Origin: an uncultured Clostridia bacterium | GTDB taxonomy: Bacteria; Bacillota; Clostridia; Christensenellales; Borkfalkiaceae | NCBI GenBank assembly: GCA_934278995.1 | Contig: CAKQWM010000003.1 | Span: 1 to 64,000 of the forward strand | Length of the DNA stretch: 64,000 nucleotides | Direction: 5' to 3' | Shown: piece by piece, positions 15,188 to 22,969 of the stretch | Position numbering within the stretch: the first letter of the stretch is position 1 | Layout of the letters: every line of letters begins with the position of its first letter | Translations under genes and position numbers: made by a program | Notes under the pieces: model-generated | The model's input: only the letters and a program-made list of their open reading frames with translations | Told to the model about the DNA's origin: nothing | Databases searched by the model: none

Positions 15188-15496
15188 ATGCATATAAATT
15201 ATTCGGTTGAAGACGATAATCTGTATTTCTATCTTATAGGCGAACTCGATCAGCATTACTCTAAAGGCGTGAAAGAGTATCTTGACAGAATATTAGACGA
15301 CGTAAAAGGATACAATAACGTTATTTTTAATTTAAGCGACCTAAGTTTTATGGACAGCACCGGTATAGGCGTGATGCTCGGACGATACAAAAAGATTAAA
15401 AAAATCGGCGCAAAATGTTATATAGAAAATCCCACGCTTAACGTTGAAAAGGTTTTGGAATTATCCGGCATATACGAAGTTATAAATAAAATTTGA
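15188..15496 (+). CDS. spoIIAA: Anti-sigma-F factor antagonist SpoIIAA
   Basis: A 102-residue STAS-domain protein. When dephosphorylated by SpoIIE in the forespore it binds SpoIIAB and releases sigma-F. The phosphorylation-site motif FMDSTGIGV places the target serine at residue 57, matching Ser58 of B. subtilis. A near-perfect AAGGAGG precedes the ATG by 6 bases. It is the first gene of the spoIIA operon, with spoIIAB starting 10 bases after its stop. Confidence 0.97.
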   Translation: MHINYSVEDDNLYFYLIGELDQHYSKGVKEYLDRILDDVKGYNNVIFNLSDLSFMDSTGIGVMLGRYKKIKKIGAKCYIENPTLNVEKVLELSGIYEVINKI

Positions 15497-15505
15497 GGAA
15501 GAAAG

Positions 15506-15931
15506 ATGAATAAAATTTTTGTAAGGTTCAGCGCATTAAGCGAAAACGAAAGTTTTGCAAGGACGCTAATATCCGGATTTTTATTACCGCTTAATCCGAG
15601 CGTTTCCGATTTAAGCGACATAAAAACCGCGGTTAGCGAAGCCGTAACAAATTGTGTGGTTCACGCCTACCCGGGAAGCGTCGGCGACGTTGAAATGTCC
15701 GCATGGTATGAAAACAGGGAAGTACATATCATAATCAAAGATTACGGCATCGGAATCGATAATTTGAATCTTGCGTTAGAACCGTTTTTTACCACGAGAG
15801 AGAGCGAAGAAAGGTCGGGTATGGGCTTTACCGTAATGAATTCTTTTATGGACAAACTATTCGTGGATTCAAAACCCTATCAGGGCGTCAAAGTTCACAT
15901 GGTTAAGTCCGTTGCCGAAGTAAAGGAGTAA
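15506..15931 (+). CDS. spoIIAB: Anti-sigma-F factor and SpoIIAA kinase SpoIIAB
   Basis: A 141-residue GHKL-fold protein that holds sigma-F inactive and phosphorylates SpoIIAA. The N box EAVTNCVVHAY (about residues 46-56), G1 box DYGIGI (about 79-84) and G2 box ERSGMGF (about 105-111) are visible. GAGGAAG lies before the ATG. It sits between its two partners, spoIIAA and sigF, one base upstream of the latter. Confidence 0.97.
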   Translation: MNKIFVRFSALSENESFARTLISGFLLPLNPSVSDLSDIKTAVSEAVTNCVVHAYPGSVGDVEMSAWYENREVHIIIKDYGIGIDNLNLALEPFFTTRESEERSGMGFTVMNSFMDKLFVDSKPYQGVKVHMVKSVAEVKE

Positions 15932-15932
15932 A

Positions 15933-16652
15933 ATGTTGACTCAATCGGAAACCGTAAACTTATTACGGCTTGCAAAAACCGGCGATGACGAGGCAAAAGA
16001 GCGGTTAATCGTAGAAAATACGTCGCTTATAAAATGTATAGTAAAAAGATTTTGCGGTAGAGGCGTGGAATATGACGATTTATTTCAACTCGGAGCAATG
16101 GGACTGTTAAAGGCAATATATAATTTCGACGAAACGTTCGACGTGCGGTTTTCTACCTACGCGGTGCCGATGATAATAGGCGAAATCAAGAGGTATTTAA
16201 GAGACGACGGCTCGATTAAAGTATCGAGAATCATTAAAAGTTTATCGGTAAAAATTTACAGGTACGTCGAGGACTGTAAAAAAAACGGCGACGATTCACC
16301 GAGCGTCGAAGCGATTGCAGAGCGTTTTTCCGTCGATAAAGAAGACGTCGTTTTGGCGGTAGGTTCGGTATCCAAGCCGATATCCTTATATGAAAGCGTT
16401 TCCGACGCAGGGGATAAAACGACGCTTTTGATAGATAAATTAGCATCCGACGAAAAAGAAGAAGATCTTATCGACGAAATAACTTTGAAAAGTCTGATTA
16501 ACAAATTAAAGGACAGAGAACGCAAAATAATAACGATGCGTTACTTTCTCGATAAAAGTCAAAGCGAAATCGCCAAAGAACTCGGAGTGTCTCAAGTGCA
16601 GGTTTCGAGAATAGAGTCAAAAATCGTCGAGAAACTGAAATCACAAATGTAA
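15933..16652 (+). CDS. sigF: RNA polymerase sigma-F factor (first forespore sigma)
   Basis: A 239-residue sporulation sigma factor of the sigma-70 family. Region 2 with YDDLFQLGAMGLLKAIYNFD and RFSTYAVPMIIGEIKRYLRD, region 3, and region 4 helix-turn-helix SQSEIAKELGVSQVQVSRIE are all complete. It directs early forespore genes; likely local targets by promoter reading are dacF and perhaps spoIVB. AAAGGAG lies 4-5 bases before the ATG. No terminator follows, so read-through towards spoVA is possible. Confidence 0.97.
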   Translation: MLTQSETVNLLRLAKTGDDEAKERLIVENTSLIKCIVKRFCGRGVEYDDLFQLGAMGLLKAIYNFDETFDVRFSTYAVPMIIGEIKRYLRDDGSIKVSRIIKSLSVKIYRYVEDCKKNGDDSPSVEAIAERFSVDKEDVVLAVGSVSKPISLYESVSDAGDKTTLLIDKLASDEKEEDLIDEITLKSLINKLKDRERKIITMRYFLDKSQSEIAKELGVSQVQVSRIESKIVEKLKSQM

Positions 16653-16699
16653 TAACGTTAATAATCAAAGATAATAAGCGGTATTTTAAATATTTTTAT

Positions 16700-16729
16700 G
16701 AATAACGTAATTGAATTTTGACAATACTA
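16700..16729 (+). promoter_or_regulatory. Candidate sigma-G promoter of the spoVA operon
   Basis: GAATA (16700-16704, within TGAATA), 18 bases, AATACTA (16723-16729). The -10 differs from CATNMTA at one base. spoVA is a sigma-G operon in B. subtilis. The box ends 5 bases before the ATG of the 29-codon ORF. Confidence 0.6.
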
Positions 16730-16734
16730 TTTTT

Positions 16735-16824
16735 ATGAAAAAAGTATATGACGACGCTGAAATCAAATCACCGTTTGAAAAAGAAATTTACGCAAAAAAA
16801 GTTACGGAGGAAAAGAGGAGATGA
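16735..16824 (+). CDS. Possible 29-residue peptide coupled to spoVAC
   Basis: An ATG at 16735 opens a 29-codon frame beginning MKKVYDDAEIKSPFEKEIYA, highly charged and hydrophilic, with its stop overlapping the spoVAC ATG as ATGA. It has no ribosome-binding site, but the ATG lies 5 bases after the candidate sigma-G -10 box, so it would be read leaderless if at all. I recognise no family. It may simply be a chance frame; the ATGA coupling and promoter position are the only support. Confidence 0.35.
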   Translation: MKKVYDDAEIKSPFEKEIYAKKVTEEKRR

Positions 16825-17285
16825 AAAAGAACGTAAACAAATTTTATAATGCAGAATACGTAAAATACGTAAATTCAATCGCGCCGAAAACCAACGAAGG
16901 CAGAAGTTTGTTGCACGCGTTTTCCGTCGGCGGATTTATTTGCGTAATAGGTCAGTTTATAAGATATACGCTACTTTATTTATTTGGACTTTACGGCGAC
17001 GAACTTGCAGGAGCAACGAGCGTCGTTTTGATTTTTATCGGTTGCTTGCTTACGGGGTTAGGCGTTTATGACAATATAGGGCATTTTGCCGGAGGCGGAT
17101 CTATCGTGCCGATTACGGGATTTGCTAATTCCGTTTGTTCGCCGGCTATGGAGTTTCGTTCGGAGGGGTTTGTTTACGGAGTTGCTTCAAAAATGTTCGT
17201 AGTTGCCGGTCCCATTATAGTATATGGCATTTCGTCATCCGTACTTATCGGTATTATTTATTATTTAATCGGCATCGTATCGTAA
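16821..17285 (+). CDS. spoVAC: Stage V sporulation protein AC
   Basis: A 154-residue membrane protein of the spore inner membrane, part of the SpoVA channel that moves dipicolinic acid into the forespore and releases it at germination. It has a cytoplasmic N-terminal tail and about four membrane segments; the motif GHFAGGGSIVPITGFANSV (about residues 90-108) is the family hallmark. CGGAGG lies 10 bases upstream. spoVAA and spoVAB, found in Bacillus, are absent, the common clostridial arrangement. Confidence 0.95.
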   Translation: MKKNVNKFYNAEYVKYVNSIAPKTNEGRSLLHAFSVGGFICVIGQFIRYTLLYLFGLYGDELAGATSVVLIFIGCLLTGLGVYDNIGHFAGGGSIVPITGFANSVCSPAMEFRSEGFVYGVASKMFVVAGPIIVYGISSSVLIGIIYYLIGIVS

Positions 17286-17354
17286 AAAAACAAACGAATT
17301 TTAAAAAGCCTTTTTGCATAAAAATACGGTCCTTACAAACACTAATATCGTATT

Positions 17355-18344
17355 ATGTCAAATTCAACGATTATGTTTAAGAACAAACCGCGGATAATTT
17401 CCGCTTACACGATAGCGGGACCGAAAGAAGGCGCGTCTAACTTCGGTAAACATATCGACGCGATATTGCAAGACGACCGCTTTGACGAAAATACTTTTGA
17501 AAAAGCAGAATGTAAAATGCTTACCTCGTGCATATCAGGTACCGTTGAAAAGTCTCATAAAAAAATGTCGGATATCGACGCGCTGATTTCGGGTGACTTA
17601 TTAAACCAGATTATATCAGCAAGTTTTTCAGCCCGAAATTTCGATTTCTCTTACGTCGGGGTTTATAACGCCTGTTCTACTTTTTCGGAGGCTATAGCGT
17701 TATCCGCGTTAATGGTTGACGGCGGATACATGAAAAACGTTATTGCCGCTACCGGTAGTCACTTCGCAACGGCGGAAAGACAATACAGATATCCTTTGGA
17801 ACTCGGTTCGACGAGACCTCCTCAATCGCAATGGACGGTCACGGGCGCGGGTGGCGTTCTCGTTTCCGATAAAGGTCGTTATCCGAAAATTATCGGTGCG
17901 ACTTTTGGTAGAGTAATCGATTACGGCATAACCGACGCGAATAATATGGGTGCAGCCATGGCGCCTGCATGCGCCGACACGCTGATAAGGTTATTCGAAG
18001 CGACTAAAACCTCGCCGAAAGACTACGATTTGATTCTCACGGGAGATTTGGGTTCGCTCGGTTCAAGGTTGTTTAAAGAACTCTGTAGAAAAAATGGGTA
18101 CGACGCGGAAAATCATTCCGATTGCGGCGAAATGATTTACAACATCGACGAGGAAGAATATCAAGGCGGAAGCGGAGCAGGTTGCAGCGCCGTGGTTTTC
18201 GGCTCTTATATTTACAAAAAATTACTAAAAAAGGAGATAAAACGCATGATTTTTATGGCAACGGGAGCGCTTTTGTCGGCTGTTTCGTCACAGCAGGGAG
18301 AATCTATACCGGGAATAAGTCACGCGGTCATTTTAGAAGCGTAA
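17355..18344 (+). CDS. spoVAD: Stage V sporulation protein AD
   Basis: A 329-residue soluble protein with a thiolase-like fold that binds dipicolinic acid on the SpoVA channel. Family features include the conserved segment YNACSTFSEAIALSALMVDGG and the VTGAGGVLVS and GAAMAPACADT stretches. No Shine-Dalgarno sequence precedes the ATG at 17355; GCATA (17316-17320) and AACACTA (17338-17344), 17 bases apart, hint at a weak second sigma-G promoter that would start transcription almost at the ATG. Its stop overlaps the spoVAE start (TAATG). Confidence 0.95.
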   Translation: MSNSTIMFKNKPRIISAYTIAGPKEGASNFGKHIDAILQDDRFDENTFEKAECKMLTSCISGTVEKSHKKMSDIDALISGDLLNQIISASFSARNFDFSYVGVYNACSTFSEAIALSALMVDGGYMKNVIAATGSHFATAERQYRYPLELGSTRPPQSQWTVTGAGGVLVSDKGRYPKIIGATFGRVIDYGITDANNMGAAMAPACADTLIRLFEATKTSPKDYDLILTGDLGSLGSRLFKELCRKNGYDAENHSDCGEMIYNIDEEEYQGGSGAGCSAVVFGSYIYKKLLKKEIKRMIFMATGALLSAVSSQQGESIPGISHAVILEA

Positions 18345-18715
18345 TGTGGGAAATAGTTTTTATGTATCTGAAAGCCTTTATAGTAGGCGGTCTTATTTGC
18401 ATGACGGCGCAGATTTTAATCAACGTGACGAAACTTACTTCGGGCAGGATTCTTGTAGTATTCATGCTTTCCGGTGTTTTATTACAGTCGTTCGGGCTTT
18501 ATAAATATCTTATAGATTTTGCGGGAGCGGGGGCTACCGTTCCTATAAGCGGATTTGGTTATTTACTTGCCGAAGGCGCGATAAACGGAGCCTCAGGCGG
18601 GTTGTTCGGCGCGGTTACGGGGGGATTAAAAGCGGCGTCGGCGGGAATAACCGCGGCGGTTGTTTTCAGTTTTTTGGCTGCGCTCGTTTTTAAACCTAAG
18701 TCAAAACGTCATTGA
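18344..18715 (+). CDS. spoVAE: Stage V sporulation protein AE (AEb type)
   Basis: A 123-residue membrane protein of the SpoVA channel with about four membrane segments. The motif FAGAGATVPISGFGYLL (about residues 57-73) is diagnostic, and relates it to SpoVAC. The ATG at 18344 overlaps the spoVAD stop by one base; ATG 18362 is a possible shorter start. A longer frame beginning at 18122 runs inside spoVAD and is rejected. Confidence 0.93.
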   Translation: MWEIVFMYLKAFIVGGLICMTAQILINVTKLTSGRILVVFMLSGVLLQSFGLYKYLIDFAGAGATVPISGFGYLLAEGAINGASGGLFGAVTGGLKAASAGITAAVVFSFLAALVFKPKSKRH

Positions 18716-18728
18716 GCGCGCATACAAT
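18700..18728 (+). promoter_or_regulatory. Candidate sigma-E promoter of yunB
   Basis: CATACAAT (18721-18728) is a perfect sigma-E -10 box. GTCAAAAC (18700-18707), 13 bases upstream, is a weaker -35 match. yunB is a sigma-E gene in B. subtilis. The -10 ends 6 bases before the GTG at 18735. The -35 lies in the last codons of spoVAE. Confidence 0.55.
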
Positions 18729-18734
18729 AAGTAT

Positions 18735-19355
18735 GTGAAACGAAAAATCAAGTCTAAATTTTTATTTGCTTTTCTTTTAATATTATCTATTGCAACGTAT
18801 ATGGGAATATGCGCGTCTAAAAGCCTTCTTGCTATCGGTAAAGCGACTTTTGAAGCGGAAATTTCGGCGGCAAGTTACGTTGCGATAGGCAAGACGCTTA
18901 ACAGTGAATCGTTTGACGGATTGTTGGAAATAGTTAAAGATAAAGACGGAAACGTGGTGATGATTTCTTCAAACGCGCTTAAATTAAACGCCCTTTCTAA
19001 AACGCTTGCCGAAGAATGTCTGAAAAGTTATAGTTTTTTAGCGAACGGGGGAGTAAAAGTTCCTGTCGGCGCGTTTTTAGGAATATCGTTTTTGTCTGCC
19101 CACGGTAAGCCCGTAAATATGAAACTGATTACCGTCAAATCCGTTAAATGCGAATTTATCAATAAATTCGAATCGGCAGGTATAAATCAGACCAAACAAA
19201 GTTTATATCTGAAAATTATACCCGACTGCGTCGTCGTCGCAGGGTTTAAAAAGCAAACTATATCAGGCGAGATAGAGTATTTGTGTTACGAAAATTACGT
19301 AATGGGAAAAGTCCCGGAAACTTTTTTCAACGTTACTTCTTACGTAGCGAAATAA
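18735..19355 (+). CDS. yunB: Sporulation protein YunB
   Basis: A 206-residue protein with a short basic N terminus, one membrane segment (about residues 8-26) and an extracytoplasmic domain. The central NGGVKVPVGAFLGI and the later FESAGINQTKQSLYL stretch match the YunB family. In B. subtilis yunB is a mother-cell sigma-E gene needed for proper spore formation; its biochemistry is unknown. The GTG at 18735 is chosen because upstream codons run through the promoter and the spoVAE end. There is no ribosome-binding site. Confidence 0.88.
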   Translation: MKRKIKSKFLFAFLLILSIATYMGICASKSLLAIGKATFEAEISAASYVAIGKTLNSESFDGLLEIVKDKDGNVVMISSNALKLNALSKTLAEECLKSYSFLANGGVKVPVGAFLGISFLSAHGKPVNMKLITVKSVKCEFINKFESAGINQTKQSLYLKIIPDCVVVAGFKKQTISGEIEYLCYENYVMGKVPETFFNVTSYVAK

Positions 19356-19390
19356 TCAATATAACGTTTTTAATTAAAAAGTAACCGTTT

Positions 19391-19424
19391 AGGGCTGAAA
19401 TCTTAGGTTTCAGCCTTGTTTTTT
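19391..19424 (+). terminator. Rho-independent terminator after yunB
   Basis: GGCTGAAA (19393-19400) pairs perfectly with TTTCAGCC (19408-19415) around a 7-base loop, with a T-rich tail. It closes the sporulation block. Confidence 0.92.
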
Positions 19425-19455
19425 ATGGGTTTTTTTCGTTTTTCCGTGACTTTGG

Positions 19456-19484
19456 TTGACTATGTCGTTTTAATTATTTATAAT
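19456..19484 (+). promoter_or_regulatory. Sigma-A promoter of pheST
   Basis: TTGACT (19456-19461), 17-base spacer, perfect TATAAT (19479-19484). Transcription would start near 19491, giving a leader of only about 42 bases, too short for the T-box element often found before pheST in Firmicutes. Confidence 0.88.
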
Positions 19485-19506
19485 ATCTTTGTTTAAAAAC
19501 TAATTT

Positions 19507-19519
19507 GGCACCCGGTGCC
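19507..19519 (+). repeat. GC-rich palindrome in the pheST leader
   Basis: GGCACC-C-GGTGCC, a perfect dyad centred on 19513, lies between the predicted transcript start and the ribosome-binding site (AAAGGAAA). It could be an operator or a small RNA hairpin close to the translation start. Confidence 0.7.
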
Positions 19520-19533
19520 TGAAAGGAAACATT

Positions 19534-20553
19534 ATGGCAAAAACATTCAACGAGATTTTGCAAGAAGTAAGGGAAAAATTGACGAACGCCGATACTTCTA
19601 AAATTTTATCGGAAATCAAAGTCGATTTTTTAGGTAAAAACGGCGTCGTTACGGGACTGCTTAAAGGCATGCGCGACGTTTCTCCCGAATTAAGACCTCA
19701 ACTCGGTCAGCAGGTAAACGCTTTAAGGGGACAAATCGAAGAACTTCTCGCTAAAAGAGAAGAAGCGGTGAAGCAAGCCGAACTTATCAAAAAATATCAT
19801 TCGGAGTCGATTGATATTACCTTACCCGGTATAAAACGCGACCTCGGAACAATGCATCCGATTACCATGATTAAAAACGAACTTATAGACGCTTTTTCCG
19901 GTCTTGGTTTCGTGGTTTACGAAGGTCCCGAAATCGAAACCGACAAAAATAATTTTCAGATGCTAAACATCCCCGAAGATCACCCCGCAAGGGACATGCA
20001 GGATACCTTCTATATAACGGACGGCATACTGCTTCGCACGCATACTTCGCCCGGTCAGGTACACGTTATGACTTCCTCAAAACCGCCTATCAAGGTAATG
20101 TGTCCTGGGAGGACTTATCGCTCGGACGACGACGCTACTCATTCGCCGATTTTCCATCAGATAGAAGGATTAGTCGTAGATAAAAACCTTTCTTTGTGCG
20201 ATTTGAAAGGTACGCTTGAAGAAATTTTAAAGCATATATTCGGCAAAGATATCAAAACGAGGCTCCGTCCTTCTTATTTTCCGTTTACCGAGCCGAGCGT
20301 TGAAGTTGACGTTTCTTGTTTCGAGTGCGGCGGAAAAGGTTGCAAACTTTGCAAAGGTACGGGTTGGATAGAAGTTTTAGGCGCAGGTATGGTGAACCGC
20401 AACGTTTTGCAAAATTGCGGAATCGATCCCGACGTATATACCGGTTACGCTTTCGGTATCGGACTCGAACGCATTGCCATGCTGAAGTATCATATACCCG
20501 ACATAAGAATGTTCTTTGACGACGATATAAGATTCTTAAAACAGTTCAAGTAA
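19534..20553 (+). CDS. pheS: Phenylalanyl-tRNA synthetase alpha subunit
   Basis: A 339-residue class II synthetase subunit carrying the catalytic domain that charges tRNA-Phe; works as an alpha2-beta2 tetramer with PheT. An N-terminal coiled coil (to about residue 85) precedes the catalytic core. Motif 2 (CPGRTYRSDDDATHSPIFHQ) and the motif 3 region (GFGIGLERIAML-like, here YAFGIGLERIAML) are visible, as is the VDVSCFECGGKGCKLCKGTG segment. AAAGGAAA lies 5 bases before the ATG. pheT follows 18 bases after the stop. Confidence 0.98.
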   Translation: MAKTFNEILQEVREKLTNADTSKILSEIKVDFLGKNGVVTGLLKGMRDVSPELRPQLGQQVNALRGQIEELLAKREEAVKQAELIKKYHSESIDITLPGIKRDLGTMHPITMIKNELIDAFSGLGFVVYEGPEIETDKNNFQMLNIPEDHPARDMQDTFYITDGILLRTHTSPGQVHVMTSSKPPIKVMCPGRTYRSDDDATHSPIFHQIEGLVVDKNLSLCDLKGTLEEILKHIFGKDIKTRLRPSYFPFTEPSVEVDVSCFECGGKGCKLCKGTGWIEVLGAGMVNRNVLQNCGIDPDVYTGYAFGIGLERIAMLKYHIPDIRMFFDDDIRFLKQFK

Positions 20554-20571
20554 GGTTAAAACGGTGAAAAT

Positions 20572-22968
20572 ATGAGAATTCCTTTAAGTTGGTTAAACGA
20601 TTACGTCGATATCGGTTCCGTCTCGGTCGAAACACTCAAAAACGGTTTGTTTTCTTGCGGTTTTGAAGTCGAAGAAGTTATCGAAGTAAACAAAAACGTA
20701 AATAAAATCGTCACTTGCAAAATTTTACAAAAAACTCAGCACCCCGCAGCCGACAAACTTTTTGTGTGTCAGGTAGATGCGGGCGGTTACGGCATACTGC
20801 AAATAGTTACTAACGCAAAAAACGTTCAGGAAGGCGATATCGTTCCGGTTGCGGTAAACGGCGCTACGCTTTCGGACGGCACCGTAATTAAAAACGGTAA
20901 ACTTCGCGGAGTGGAATCTTTCGGTATGTTTTGCGGTGGCGAAGAAATAGGTATTTCCGACGAATATTACGACGGCGCGAGCGGTGATTCGGTTTTGATT
21001 TTTCACGATAATTTTGAACCGGGCAGAGAAGTTTGCGACCTTTTAGATATCAAAGACGTAGTTTTCGATATTTCCGTAACCGCAAACAGACCGGATTGTC
21101 AGAGCGTTCTCGGGATTGCAAGAGAAGTTGCCGCGCTACTCGGTAAACCGCTGAAAATGCCCGAAACTTCATTTAGCGCGTCTTTGGTTAAAACCGAAGA
21201 TAAAGTTTCGGTAAGCGTTCACGACACGGATCTTTGTCCGAGATATATGGGCGCGTATTGCTATGACGTAAAAATTGCCCCGTCGCCGAAATGGATGCAA
21301 AAGCGTCTTTATTTAATGGGAATCAGAGCGATAAATAACGTAGTCGATATTACTAATTACGTATTAAACGAAATCGGTCAACCGATGCACGCTTTCGATT
21401 ACAGATACCTCGGCGGTAATCAAATAATCGTAAGACGCGCCCTGAAAAGGGAAAAAATCGTAACTTTGGACGATAAAGAGTTTGAGTTGAACGACGACGT
21501 TCTGGTTATTTGCGACGAACGTAAACCTTGCGCGCTGGCAGGTATTATGGGCGGAGCGGGAAGCGGAATAAAAGACGATACGACAGAAATAGTTTTTGAA
21601 GCCGCAATGTTCAAGCGCGACAATATCCGTAAAAACTCCAGAAAATTGAATCAGCGTTCGGATTCTTCGGCAAGGTTTGAAAAGGGTGTTGATCCTTATA
21701 CGACCGAACTCGGTATGAAACGCGCGCTTTCGCTTATTTCTTCTTTGGGCGTTGGTAAGGTTGCAAAAACCGTAATAGACGCTAATTCGGTATCTCTTGA
21801 AAACAAAATAATCGCTACCGACGTAAAAAAGATAAATAAACTTCTCGGCATTGATGTTCCCGTAAACGAAATCGAAAGAATTCTTACTTCTTTGAATTTC
21901 GGTTGCAAACTCTCGGGAGACGAATTAAAAGTGTCCGTGCCTTTATACAGAGAGGACGTAGAAGGCTATCCCGACTTAGCCGAAGAAGTGATAAGAATGT
22001 ACGGTTACGACCACATTAACTGTACGTTGCTGAAAAATTCCGAAATCACTCACGGCGGCAGAAATTTCTTGCAGACTAAGGAACAGACGGCTAAAGAATA
22101 TTTAAAATACAACGGTTTCAACGAAATCGTTACTTATTCGTTTATTTCACCGAAAGATTATCTTAATTTCGACGTAGATACGAGCAAACTTAATCTTATA
22201 AAACTCAAAAATCCTCTCGGCGAAGATTTGAGTATTATGAGAACAACTTTGCTTCCGTCCGTCGTTTCAGCCGCGGTAAGAAATTTAACGAGGAAGAATC
22301 TGAACGGCAGGCTTTACGAAATCGCAAAAGTTTATCTTGCCGACCAAATCCCTTTGACGAAACTTCCTCACGAAAGAACTTCGCTTTGCATGGCTTTATT
22401 TGGTGACGACGAGGACTTCTTTACGTTAAAAGGCGCTTTTGAAGGACTAATCGAATCGCTCGGATACGCTAAAAAACTTATACTTCGTCCGGAAGTCAAA
22501 CCGTTCCTGCATCCGACGAGGTGTGGCGCGTACTTTGACGAAAACGGAGAAGAAGTTTGCTATCTCGGCGAACTCAGCCCCGTTATCCGCGAAAAAATAG
22601 GGGCGGACAAGCCTATATACGTTGCCGAAGTTAACTACGAAAAACTTTCCGAAAATTTCGACAAGCAGATTTTTGTAAAAACTTTTTCTAAATTTCCGTC
22701 GGTCGAACGCGATTTAGCCCTTGTTTGCGATAAAAACATTACGAACGGACAAATTGTGGAAACGATAGAATCCGCAAGAATCAAAAATCTTATAAACGTG
22801 GAACTTTTCGACGTCTATACGGGCGACAGAATCTTGTCCGATAAAAAGAGTATGGCGTACAGGCTTACTTTTTCGTCGATTGAAAAAACGCTCGAAGTCG
22901 AAGAAGTTGATAATTACGTCAGAAAGATTTTGGCAAAACTTGAACAAATCGGAGTCAAATTAAGATAA
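20572..22968 (+). CDS. pheT: Phenylalanyl-tRNA synthetase beta subunit
   Basis: A 798-residue multidomain subunit of PheRS, with an N-terminal tRNA-binding OB-fold (motif HPAADKLFVCQVD near residue 58), the B3/B4 editing domain that hydrolyses Tyr-tRNA-Phe, the catalytic-like region, and a C-terminal ferredoxin-fold anticodon-binding domain (FSKFPSVERDLALV near residue 705). Length is normal for the family. Co-transcribed with pheS; mutS2 starts one base after its stop. Confidence 0.98.
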   Translation: MRIPLSWLNDYVDIGSVSVETLKNGLFSCGFEVEEVIEVNKNVNKIVTCKILQKTQHPAADKLFVCQVDAGGYGILQIVTNAKNVQEGDIVPVAVNGATLSDGTVIKNGKLRGVESFGMFCGGEEIGISDEYYDGASGDSVLIFHDNFEPGREVCDLLDIKDVVFDISVTANRPDCQSVLGIAREVAALLGKPLKMPETSFSASLVKTEDKVSVSVHDTDLCPRYMGAYCYDVKIAPSPKWMQKRLYLMGIRAINNVVDITNYVLNEIGQPMHAFDYRYLGGNQIIVRRALKREKIVTLDDKEFELNDDVLVICDERKPCALAGIMGGAGSGIKDDTTEIVFEAAMFKRDNIRKNSRKLNQRSDSSARFEKGVDPYTTELGMKRALSLISSLGVGKVAKTVIDANSVSLENKIIATDVKKINKLLGIDVPVNEIERILTSLNFGCKLSGDELKVSVPLYREDVEGYPDLAEEVIRMYGYDHINCTLLKNSEITHGGRNFLQTKEQTAKEYLKYNGFNEIVTYSFISPKDYLNFDVDTSKLNLIKLKNPLGEDLSIMRTTLLPSVVSAAVRNLTRKNLNGRLYEIAKVYLADQIPLTKLPHERTSLCMALFGDDEDFFTLKGAFEGLIESLGYAKKLILRPEVKPFLHPTRCGAYFDENGEEVCYLGELSPVIREKIGADKPIYVAEVNYEKLSENFDKQIFVKTFSKFPSVERDLALVCDKNITNGQIVETIESARIKNLINVELFDVYTGDRILSDKKSMAYRLTFSSIEKTLEVEEVDNYVRKILAKLEQIGVKLR

Positions 22969-22969
22969 A

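Noticed and set aside
18122..18343. N-terminal extension of spoVAE
   Set aside because: It runs inside spoVAD in another frame and is arginine-rich, unlike SpoVAE.
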